In this document: in pieces, positions 53,036 to 61,159 of the stretch | Layout: each line of letters opens with the position of its first letter | Position numbering within the stretch: position 1 is the first letter of the stretch | From: Micromonospora sp. CPCC 205371 | Lineage (GTDB): Bacteria; Actinomycetota; Actinomycetes; Mycobacteriales; Micromonosporaceae | DNA length: 64,000 bases | NCBI RefSeq assembly: GCF_026130045.1 | Contig: NZ_JAIBNX010000003.1 | Coordinates: 1-64,000, forward strand | Direction: 5' to 3' | Translations under genes and position numbers: made by a program | The notes under the pieces: model-generated | Seen by the model: only the letters and a program-made list of their open reading frames with translations | What the model was told of the DNA's origin: nothing | The model's database searches: none

Positions 53036-54619
53036 TCAACCTTCTTGATCACCGGAAGCCCGCAACCGTGTGAGGATGTCAGCGATTTCCCGGGTCTCCT
53101 CGTGGTCCGGGCCGTGCAGCACGAGGAGGTCTTCGTGCAGCGGCATCAGTTCCGCGACCGCTTCTTCCGTGTCGCCCTCGGCGAGCAGCAGCATCGCGAT
53201 GTTGCGGCGTAGGTCCACCGCCTCGGTGGAGACGTCGCCGTCGCGGGCGCGGACCTGGGTGAGGACCTGCCGGAACTGCCGTAGTGCGATGGTGGCCTGT
53301 CCCAGACCCGCGCGGCAGTGCGCCGCCTGGCGCAGGCATTCGAGCGCGTCGTCGCTTGTGGGGCCGCCGGTCCGGGTAAAGGCCGCGTACAGGGCGTCGA
53401 ATTCGGGCAGGGCGGTGCGGAAGTCACCGCCGATGACGAGGATCGCGGCACGGCGCTGGCGCAGGCTGAGCACGCGCGGGCTTTCGATGCCGAGGGCCGC
53501 GGCCGCGGGCTCGATGACCTGGTGCAGAGCTTCGGCGGCCTGGGCGTAGCGCTCATCGTCGAGCAGGTCGTCGGAGCGCGATATCGCGGCTCGGATCGCA
53601 CCGCGCAGCTCCGTGGTCGGTGCCGTCTGCGGCGATGGAACTGGGGGCGGGGCCGGCTGGTCGGGCGTGTCGGTCGCGGTCCGGGGCCGTGGCGCGTTGG
53701 GGTGCCGGTAAAGCTGCGTGGGGTCGGGTACACCCGTCGGCGCAAGGCCGGCCGCAGGTGGGCGCGTGCCCGCCTCGGGGAGGAACGGCAGCAAGCGGTC
53801 GTAGACGTCGTACGCGTCCCGGGGCCGCTGTTCGGGCTGCTTGGCGGTGAGGTCGAGGACCAGCCGCTCGAGCGCTTCGGGTACGTCGGCGCGGATCTGT
53901 CGGAGGGGACGTGGCGGCTCGTACATGTGTTGGCGCATCAGTTCGAAGTCGCTGTCGCCGGCGAAGAGTTGCGTGCCGGCGAGGAGTTCGTGCAGGACGC
54001 AGCCGAGGGCGTACAGGTCGCTTTGTGGGCTGATCTGTGCGCCCTGGATCTGTTCCGGCGGCATGTAGTGGTGGGTGCCGACGATGCTGCCGGTCGCGGT
54101 GAGTCGGGTGACGTCGGTGCGCAGGATGGCGGCGATGCCGAAGTCGAGGACCTTGACCTCGCCGGCGGCGGACACCAGGACGTTGTCGGGTTTGAGGTCG
54201 CGGTGCACGACCGGGATGGCGTGCGCGTGGGACAACACGGTGCAGATCTGGGCCGTGATCGCCGCCGCCCAGTCGACCGGTAGCGGCTGGACCGGGTCGA
54301 TGTAGGCCCGCAGCGAGGTGCCGCGCACGTACTCCATGACCAGGTAGACCCGGTCGTAGGTGTGGTCGAGGACCGCGTCGTAGACCTGGGGGACGCCGTG
54401 GTGCTGGATGCGGGCGGTGACCCGGGCCTCGCGGCGGAACCGCTTGGCGAACTCCTCGGCCTGCTCGGCCGACGAGATCACGTCCGGACGGATCAGCTTG
54501 ACGGCGACCTCACGGTCGAGGACACCGTCGTATCCGCGCCAGACCTGGCCCATGCCGCCGCTGCTGATCTCGTCGACCAGCTCGTACCGGCCGGCGATCG
54601 GCTCTACCCGCACCATCAC
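53036..54619 (-). CDS. Ser/Thr protein kinase with TPR-like C-terminal region
   Basis: A 527-residue soluble protein. Residues 1 to about 270 form a Hanks-type kinase: SSGGMGQVWRGYD (P-loop), EVAVKLI (Lys), VVHRDLKPDNVLV (catalytic Asp), LDFGIA (DFG) and GTHHYMPPEQI (activation loop end). No transmembrane segment follows, unlike PknB; instead a proline-rich linker of ~70 residues leads to helical repeats (AEALHQVIEPAAAALGIESP, LRQFRQVLTQVRARDGDVST). Same strand as the type I restriction genes, 82 bases after hsdR. It could regulate or sense for the defence genes. Confidence 0.88.
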   Translation of the reverse strand: MMVRVEPIAGRYELVDEISSGGMGQVWRGYDGVLDREVAVKLIRPDVISSAEQAEEFAKRFRREARVTARIQHHGVPQVYDAVLDHTYDRVYLVMEYVRGTSLRAYIDPVQPLPVDWAAAITAQICTVLSHAHAIPVVHRDLKPDNVLVSAAGEVKVLDFGIAAILRTDVTRLTATGSIVGTHHYMPPEQIQGAQISPQSDLYALGCVLHELLAGTQLFAGDSDFELMRQHMYEPPRPLRQIRADVPEALERLVLDLTAKQPEQRPRDAYDVYDRLLPFLPEAGTRPPAAGLAPTGVPDPTQLYRHPNAPRPRTATDTPDQPAPPPVPSPQTAPTTELRGAIRAAISRSDDLLDDERYAQAAEALHQVIEPAAAALGIESPRVLSLRQRRAAILVIGGDFRTALPEFDALYAAFTRTGGPTSDDALECLRQAAHCRAGLGQATIALRQFRQVLTQVRARDGDVSTEAVDLRRNIAMLLLAEGDTEEAVAELMPLHEDLLVLHGPDHEETREIADILTRLRASGDQEG

Positions 54620-54701
54620 CCCCGCGCGTCGGCGACCCCGCTCCGGGGCTCAGTGTCTCGTGTAGACGTTGACCCGTCCAGGCTGGACGGATTTGGCACG
54701 G

Positions 54702-57700
54702 TCAGGCCGCGTCGTCCTCCACGCCTTCTTGGCGGCGGATCATCCGCCATGCGGCGCTGCGGGCGCTGCGGTTGAGTGAGCTGCGGAAGTCCTCCTGTGG
54801 GTCGAAGTACTTGCGGCCCTTCTCGGCCATGGTGTCGAAGTGGTCCATCATCTTGTCCTCGAAGACCGGGTCGAAGACGTGGCCAAAGTTCTCCTCGTCG
54901 TTGGCGACGGCGGCCAGGCGCACCTTCGGGTCATCGAGGGTCTCGTTGAACGGCGTGATGACGTCCTGTTCGGTGAACTCGGTGCCGTGCCTCTCGTTGA
55001 ACCGGTCGATAAGCTCCGACAACAGCGACTTCTCCGGCTCTCTGGCGCCGCCTGTGCCGTCGCCGAACCCCTTCAGCTCGGTCTCACCCTCGGGAACGAG
55101 GCTGACGTCGTGGTCACCGGTGTGCTCCACCCGCAGGTGGCTCAGATCGACCTCGCCGATGTCGACGCCGCCGTCGTCGCGGCGGGGCAGGCGGTTGAGC
55201 AAGTGCCGCCCGTACAGGTACAGGCGTTCCAGCTCGGCGTCGGCGTAGGGGACGATTCCGGAGAGGAAGCTGTACTTGCGGACGTAGTCGTTGAGGTCCG
55301 CCCGGAATGCCTCGGCGTTCGTCTGGTCTTCCTCGTCGTCGCTGTTGAGCAGGTCGGTGAAGCGTGCCACCGCCGGGTCCAGGTGCCGATACAGCTCGGC
55401 GTGCAGCTTCTCCCACTTCGCCGCGCTTCCGGCGGCCTGCTGCTCGGCCGCCAGGTAGGCCGCCGCGAACTCGTGCATCTCCGCGTCGATGAGCAGTTCC
55501 GCGGCCATCACCTTGCTCTGCGCGGTGAACAGCAGGTTGGGGTCGGATGGCAGGGTGGCGGCTTCCTCGAAGTACGGGCGGAATGCCTCCTTGATGTCCT
55601 CGGCCTCGTTGACGAAGTCCAGCACCGCCAGGTCGGACTGGTCCTTGCGGTCCATGGCGCGGTTGAGCCGGGACAGGGTCTGCACGGCGGAGATTCCGGT
55701 CAGCTTCTTGTTCACGTACATCGTGGTGAGCAACGGTTGGTCGAAGCCGGTCTGATACTTCTCGGCGACGACCAGGATCCGGTACTCGGGCTGGCCGGCG
55801 CCACCGCCACGGGTGGCCTTGTCGTCGGCCCGGGTGTAACCGAACGCCTTGGGCAGCGCCGTCTCCGACAGGCCGCCATTCTCCTTGGCCTCGGTGGTCT
55901 CCTCACCGTCGTAGGTGAGGGTCCCGGAGAACGCCACCAGCACCCCGAGGTCGTGGTAACCGCGGTCGTCGCGGTACCGCTTGATCGACCGGGCCATCTG
56001 CACGGCGCTGTGCCGCGACGCCGTGACCACCATCGACTTGGCCCGGCCGCCGAGCCGGCCGGCGCTGTGCGCCCGGAAATGCTCGACAATGATCTGTGCG
56101 TGCTGGGCGACGGTGGAATCGTGGGTCAGCGCGTACCGGGCCAACAGCGGGTTCGCCTTGGCCGGGTCGACCTCCCGCTCGTCCGGGTTCTCGTTGACCA
56201 GCTTCCAGTACGTGTTGTAGGTGACGTAGTTGCGCAGCGGGTCGAGGATGAACCCCTCCTCGATGGCCTGCCGCATCGAGTACGTGTGGAACGGGTGAAA
56301 CTTTTCGTCCTCGCCGAGCGTTCCGAACTCTTCCAGGGTCTTCGCCTTCGGTGTCGCCGTGAACGCGAAGTAGGACAGGTTCGCGGCCCGCTGCCGGCTC
56401 TTGGCCTTCCGCTTGAGCCGAGCATCGGTGCTGGCCGCCGCGCTGGTCGCGCCCTGGTCGTCGGAGTCAGCGTCCAGGCCGAGATCGCGCAGCACTTCGC
56501 GGACCTTGCCGGCGGCTTCGCCGGTCTGCGACGAGTGCGCTTCGTCCACCAGGATCGCGAACCGGCTGCCCTGAATCTCGGTCGGGTTGCGCCGCAGGTA
56601 ATCCACCAGTGCCGGGAAGGTGTGCAGCGTGACCGTGACGATCTTGCCGGTCTCCCGGGAAAGCGCCTTGGCGAGCTGCTCCGACTTCGCCCCGTGCCGA
56701 TCGTCGATCTTCACGACTAAGCCGGCGGTCTGCTCGAAGCTGCCGACAGTCTCGCGGAGCTGCGAGTCCAGACTCCGCCGATCGGTGATGATGATGACCT
56801 TGTCGAAGAGCGGCGAACCTGGCTTCAGTCCGGCAGCGACCGCGTCCGGGTCCAGCTCGGCCGGGTCGGTCGAGGTGTGCAGCGACGACAGGCGGTGCCC
56901 GAGCCAGGCGATCGTGTTCGACTTCCCCGATCCAGCCGACGCCATGACCAGGTAGTTGTGCCCGGCGCCGTGCCGGGCGGCGTGCGCCGTCAGCTTCCGC
57001 ACCACATGCCACTGGTGATAGCGAGGAAAGATCAACTTCTTTCGGGTACGCCCATCCGCGCCTTTCTCCTTGTGCAGATGGACGAAGCGCTCCAGCATGT
57101 CGAGCCAGTTGTCCCGCTGCCAGATCTCCTCCCACAGGTACGAGGTGGCGTACTTGCCGAAGGCGGTGGCGGGTGGGTTGCCCTTGCCGCCCGGCCGGCC
57201 CGGCCCCTCCGAGCCGGTGTTGAACGGCAGGAACCGGGTCGCCTTGCCCCGCAGTTGGGTGGTCGCGAAGACCAGGTCCGGGTCCACCGCGAAGTTGGCG
57301 ATCACCCGCCGGGCGAAGATCAGCTCGGTGGGGTCTCGCTCCTCCCGGTACTGCTCCTTGGCGTGCTCCACCCCCGACCCGGTCAGCGGGTTCTTCAACT
57401 CCGCCGTGGCGATCGGAATCCCGTTGAGGAAGAGGGCAAGGTCCAGCCGGTTGCCCTTGTCGGCTTGCTTGGTCGCGTAGGGCAACTCGCGCACGACGCT
57501 GAGGCGGTTTTTACCGTAGTCCCCCAGGATGGCATCCGACTCCACGAACGACGGTTTGAAGTACGCGACCCGGATACGAGTCCCGTGGTCCTTCACGCCT
57601 TTGCGCAGCACGTCGAGCAGCCCGTCCGAGGCGATCGCCTGGTCGAGCCGCTTGACGAAGCCCCGCTGCGCCGCAGCCGGATCGCCGCCGTAGAGGTCCA

Positions 57701-57872
57701 CCACGTCAGCCCAATCGGCAGCCTGGGTGTCCCCGATGAACTCGAACAGCCGACCGGTGTCAAACCCTACGTCGGCCCGGTAGTCGACACTGGTCCCCAG
57801 ATCCCACCCGCCGGCGAGAAGGGAAGCAACGATGGCGTCACCAAACGCAGACTCATGATGGATCGGGCTCAC
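54702..57872 (-). CDS. hsdR: Type I restriction enzyme HsdR
   Basis: A 1056-residue motor-nuclease subunit. The N-terminal HsdR_N nuclease region shows RLDLALFLNGIPIATAELKN, a PD-(D/E)xK type site (D...ELK). The helicase part has ASAGSGKSNTIAWL (Walker A), RFAILVDEAHSSQT (DEAH, motif II) and VAEKYQTGFDQPLLTTM (motif V/VI region). It translocates DNA and cuts unmodified DNA away from the recognition site. The GTG at 57872 is 5 bases downstream of the hsdS stop, so the genes are in one operon. Confidence 0.95.
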   Translation of the reverse strand: MSPIHHESAFGDAIVASLLAGGWDLGTSVDYRADVGFDTGRLFEFIGDTQAADWADVVDLYGGDPAAAQRGFVKRLDQAIASDGLLDVLRKGVKDHGTRIRVAYFKPSFVESDAILGDYGKNRLSVVRELPYATKQADKGNRLDLALFLNGIPIATAELKNPLTGSGVEHAKEQYREERDPTELIFARRVIANFAVDPDLVFATTQLRGKATRFLPFNTGSEGPGRPGGKGNPPATAFGKYATSYLWEEIWQRDNWLDMLERFVHLHKEKGADGRTRKKLIFPRYHQWHVVRKLTAHAARHGAGHNYLVMASAGSGKSNTIAWLGHRLSSLHTSTDPAELDPDAVAAGLKPGSPLFDKVIIITDRRSLDSQLRETVGSFEQTAGLVVKIDDRHGAKSEQLAKALSRETGKIVTVTLHTFPALVDYLRRNPTEIQGSRFAILVDEAHSSQTGEAAGKVREVLRDLGLDADSDDQGATSAAASTDARLKRKAKSRQRAANLSYFAFTATPKAKTLEEFGTLGEDEKFHPFHTYSMRQAIEEGFILDPLRNYVTYNTYWKLVNENPDEREVDPAKANPLLARYALTHDSTVAQHAQIIVEHFRAHSAGRLGGRAKSMVVTASRHSAVQMARSIKRYRDDRGYHDLGVLVAFSGTLTYDGEETTEAKENGGLSETALPKAFGYTRADDKATRGGGAGQPEYRILVVAEKYQTGFDQPLLTTMYVNKKLTGISAVQTLSRLNRAMDRKDQSDLAVLDFVNEAEDIKEAFRPYFEEAATLPSDPNLLFTAQSKVMAAELLIDAEMHEFAAAYLAAEQQAAGSAAKWEKLHAELYRHLDPAVARFTDLLNSDDEEDQTNAEAFRADLNDYVRKYSFLSGIVPYADAELERLYLYGRHLLNRLPRRDDGGVDIGEVDLSHLRVEHTGDHDVSLVPEGETELKGFGDGTGGAREPEKSLLSELIDRFNERHGTEFTEQDVITPFNETLDDPKVRLAAVANDEENFGHVFDPVFEDKMMDHFDTMAEKGRKYFDPQEDFRSSLNRSARSAAWRMIRRQEGVEDDAA

Positions 57873-57877
57873 GATCG

Positions 57878-59062
57878 TCAGTCCTCGATTCCCCGCCCAC
57901 TGGCGGCAGACACATCGATCTGGCCAGCAATCGTGGCGGTAATTAGGCTTTGCCGACGCTCGGCCAGCAGCTTTTCTGCGCGCAGAACTCTTTCCCGGGT
58001 TTCATCAAGTTGGGACCGTTCGTTGTCCATCTGTTGCACAACGCGACCCTGCAGATCGTGTGGGAGTAAAGCAATGCGTTGTTTGTGTAGGTCATTTCGA
58101 TTAACCCCTGGAACTGCCGCCCTGGCCTGCTCCATCTCGTATGGAAGTGATCGAAGCAAGTGGTAGCAATAGCGCGGGTTATTCCCATGAAAGTTGCGCA
58201 CGTACAAGGTAGTGTTGTGTGGCCAGTAGTCACCAGGAACCCAGTGAACATTCCCTACCGATCCATACCGGCCGATCACGACGCCAGGCCCCTTCACCAA
58301 TGCCGCATCGTGCCATCCTGTCGCTCCCGCAGTCGTTACGACTGGGATCGGCCCGGGTACTCGATCACCCTCTGCAAGATCGGATCCACGCTGGAGTTGT
58401 AGGGCTCGAATGAGTGGCACTACCTGCGCTCGCGGGTGCATGGCTGGAATCCATGAAACGCCGGTCGCTGACGCGCCGTCGCCCAATCTGGCCCCTGAAA
58501 CCGTGGCCGCTAAAGCCGAATACTCACGCTCCATAATCAGCGCTGATTGTCGATTGAATCCCGCGAGAAGCTTGTCTATAAGCATCATCTTTGCGTCGAG
58601 AAATCGGGTGATCCGGCGCTGCTCATCCAAAGTCGGAAGTTGGACAGTTATATCTGCCAGGTCTTCCCAGTATAGGCGCCACTGTGCAGGCCTGATTCCT
58701 TTTGAGCGTGCTCGAAACTCGGCGATCATGGGAGCTGACCTCAAGAGGAAATGCAGATACCGGGCATCAACTCGAGGATTGATGGAGCACACCAGGTAGT
58801 CTGGGCTGACGAGTCCCTCGAAGTATGAGACTGCAACAGATCCCTGCCATGCTTTCATCTTGTTAATTACTAGGTCACCTCGACGAGTTACCTGGTAGCG
58901 AGAAAGATCGAGAGGGGTTTTGTTAAAATTGTCCTTCCGGGATGATTTGGGCACCACCCCGTGGTCGCGGTAAACAGACAGAACCTGGAGCTCTGGCCGA
59001 CCGATCTCTTCTTTCGGTTTAAGGAGATAACGGAGTCGAAGAGGAGTGGTGTCAACCTTCAT
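57878..59062 (-). CDS. hsdS: Type I restriction specificity subunit HsdS
   Basis: A 394-residue subunit with two target recognition domains separated by helical conserved regions: the first half-closing motif reads VQLPTLDEQRRITRFLDAKM, and the second ends in a similar LLPHDLQGRVVQQMDNERSQ. The recognition domains themselves cannot be read as a target sequence. It overlaps hsdM by 4 bases. Base composition drops to roughly 50-55% GC, clearly below its neighbours, as often seen in hsdS genes acquired or diversified by transfer. Confidence 0.93.
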   Translation of the reverse strand: MKVDTTPLRLRYLLKPKEEIGRPELQVLSVYRDHGVVPKSSRKDNFNKTPLDLSRYQVTRRGDLVINKMKAWQGSVAVSYFEGLVSPDYLVCSINPRVDARYLHFLLRSAPMIAEFRARSKGIRPAQWRLYWEDLADITVQLPTLDEQRRITRFLDAKMMLIDKLLAGFNRQSALIMEREYSALAATVSGARLGDGASATGVSWIPAMHPRAQVVPLIRALQLQRGSDLAEGDRVPGPIPVVTTAGATGWHDAALVKGPGVVIGRYGSVGNVHWVPGDYWPHNTTLYVRNFHGNNPRYCYHLLRSLPYEMEQARAAVPGVNRNDLHKQRIALLPHDLQGRVVQQMDNERSQLDETRERVLRAEKLLAERRQSLITATIAGQIDVSAASGRGIED

Positions 59063-61104
59063 TCGATCACCTCGCCGAGAAGCGCCTGGATCTCGGCCTC
59101 CAGTTCCTTCAGTTCGGCGTCGATCTCGGCGAGCGGCCTGGGCGGCTTGTAGACGTAGAAGTGGCGGGTGAAGGGAATTTCGTAGCCGATTTTGGTCTTT
59201 TCGTGGTCGATCCAGGCGTCCGGGACGTGGGGCAGGATCTCGCGGCGCAGGTATTCGTCTATGTCCTCGTCGAGCGGGACATTTTCGTAGTCGCGTAGCT
59301 CCGGGTCGGGTTCGGGGTTGCCCTTGACGAACTGGACCTCGCCGTCGGGGTCGCGTACGCCAATTACTTCGCGCATCGCCTTCTGGAACGGGGTGCCGGT
59401 GGGCCAGAGAACTCCGGCCTCGGCCATCGTTTTGCGCAGGGTGTCCCAGGCCGCCCGCTTCGTCGTCCAGACCTGACCCACCAGCGGTTTCAGCGCGGTG
59501 GCGAGCGCCTCGGCGTTGGTCGCTTTCTGGATCGGCTTCGAGGTGGCCAGCTCGGTCAGGGTCTCATCGGTGACCTCGAATCGCAGCTTCAGCGGGCGTT
59601 CGACGGTGATGCGGCGGTAGCCGAAGTCCTCGTTGGCGAAGACCTTCACCTTGGCGTGCATCGGGTGCTCAGCGTCCTGGGCGGCGTCGAGCGCCTCCGC
59701 GTACAGCTGGGTGATGATTCTGATCTGGTCTTTGGTCAGGTATTTGCGCTTGTCGCCGAGAGATTTGCGCATCTTGGTGAACTGGTCGCGGGCGTCGAGC
59801 AGGACGACCTTGCCGCGGTGTCCGTTGGACTTACGGTTGGTCAGGATCCAGAAGTAGGTGGAGATGCCGGTGTTGTAGAAGAGCTGGTCGGGCAGGGCGA
59901 CGATGCCTTCGAGCCAGTCGTTCTCCAGGATCCACTGCCGGATGCGGGACTCGCCCGACTCGGCGGCGCCGGTGAACAGCGGGGAGCCGTTGAAGACGAT
60001 GGCGATGCGGCTGCCGCCCTTGCCGTCGGCGGTGACTGGCTTCATCTTCGAGATCATGTGCTGGAGGAAGAGCAGCGAGCCGTCGTTGATCCGGGGCAGG
60101 CCGGCGCCGAAGCGGCCGCTCTCGCCGAGCGTTTCATACTCGTGTTCGACGTCGTCCTTTACCTTCTTCCACTCCACGCCGAAGGGCGGGTTGGCCAGCA
60201 GGTAGTCGAAGTGTTTGGCGCGGTGGCCGTCGTCGCTGAACGAGTTGCCGAACTTGATGTTCTCCGGGTCCTGGCCCTTGATCATCATGTCGGAACGGCA
60301 GATCGCCCAGGACTCTGGATTAAGTTCCTGGCCGAAGACGGTGACCGTGGCGGACGGGTTGAGGGCTTTGATGTGTTCCTCGGCGGCGGAGAGCATGCCA
60401 CCGGTGCCGCAGGCCGGGTCCAGGACCGTGCGGGAGGCGCCAGGGATGCCGAGAGCGTCGTCGTCCGGCGCGATGAGCAGGTTGACCATCAGTTCGATGA
60501 CCTCGCGGGGGGTGAAGTGCTCACCGGCGGTCTCGTTGGACTGCTCGGCGAAGCGCCGGATCAGTTCCTCGAAGACGTAGCCCATCTGGTGGTTGGAGAC
60601 GATGACCTTGGGCTGACCGTCCTCGCCGAGGACGGGCTTGCCGTCCTTGAGCTCGACGGGCCGCAGATCGAGGTCCGCGAATCGACCGACCACCTGGTAG
60701 AGCAGGTTCGCGTTGTCGAGCCGCCGGATCTGCTGGGGGAAGTCGTACTTGTCGAGCACGTCCCGCGCGTTGTCGGAGAAGGCGCCGACGTACGCGAGCA
60801 GGTGCTTCGCCGCTTGGCTCGAGTCCTTGGTGATCGCTTTCAGGGTGTAGCCGCTGGTGTTGTAGAAGCTGTGGCCGGCGGCGCGGCGCAGGAACCGGGG
60901 CAGGTCGACGTTCTCCTGTCCCTTCAGCCGGTCGTACTCTGCGAGGACCTTGTCCTTGGTGGGTTCCAGGACGCATTCCAAGCGGCGCAGGACTGTGAAC
61001 GGCAGGATGACTTTGCCGTAGTCGGACTGCTTGTAGTCGCCGCGGAGGAGATCGGCTACCGACCAGGCGTGGTTCGCCAGCTCGGTGTGCTTGCTGCTAT
61101 TCAA
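59059..61104 (-). CDS. hsdM: Type I restriction methylase subunit HsdM
   Basis: A 681-residue N6-adenine methyltransferase subunit that modifies the recognition site with HsdS. The SAM motif is VLDPACGTGGMLSAAEEH and the catalytic motif DYLLANPPFGVEWK (Asn about residue 305), the normal NPPF. GEHFTPREVIELMVNLLI precedes the SAM site, and the N-terminal helical domain (HAWSVADLLRGDYKQSDYG) is present. Longer than many HsdM proteins because of a C-terminal region of ~180 residues. Follows the extra methylase gene on the same strand by 55 bases. Confidence 0.95.
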   Translation of the reverse strand: MNSSKHTELANHAWSVADLLRGDYKQSDYGKVILPFTVLRRLECVLEPTKDKVLAEYDRLKGQENVDLPRFLRRAAGHSFYNTSGYTLKAITKDSSQAAKHLLAYVGAFSDNARDVLDKYDFPQQIRRLDNANLLYQVVGRFADLDLRPVELKDGKPVLGEDGQPKVIVSNHQMGYVFEELIRRFAEQSNETAGEHFTPREVIELMVNLLIAPDDDALGIPGASRTVLDPACGTGGMLSAAEEHIKALNPSATVTVFGQELNPESWAICRSDMMIKGQDPENIKFGNSFSDDGHRAKHFDYLLANPPFGVEWKKVKDDVEHEYETLGESGRFGAGLPRINDGSLLFLQHMISKMKPVTADGKGGSRIAIVFNGSPLFTGAAESGESRIRQWILENDWLEGIVALPDQLFYNTGISTYFWILTNRKSNGHRGKVVLLDARDQFTKMRKSLGDKRKYLTKDQIRIITQLYAEALDAAQDAEHPMHAKVKVFANEDFGYRRITVERPLKLRFEVTDETLTELATSKPIQKATNAEALATALKPLVGQVWTTKRAAWDTLRKTMAEAGVLWPTGTPFQKAMREVIGVRDPDGEVQFVKGNPEPDPELRDYENVPLDEDIDEYLRREILPHVPDAWIDHEKTKIGYEIPFTRHFYVYKPPRPLAEIDAELKELEAEIQALLGEVIE

Positions 61105-61159
61105 CGGGTTCCTTCCGTCAGGACCGGGACGGGGGCGTTTCTTGGACTATCGGCGGTGC

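Noticed and set aside
54840-56720. 626-codon plus-strand frame opposite hsdR
   Set aside because: Antisense shadow of hsdR with low-complexity leucine/valine/glutamine composition and no motif.
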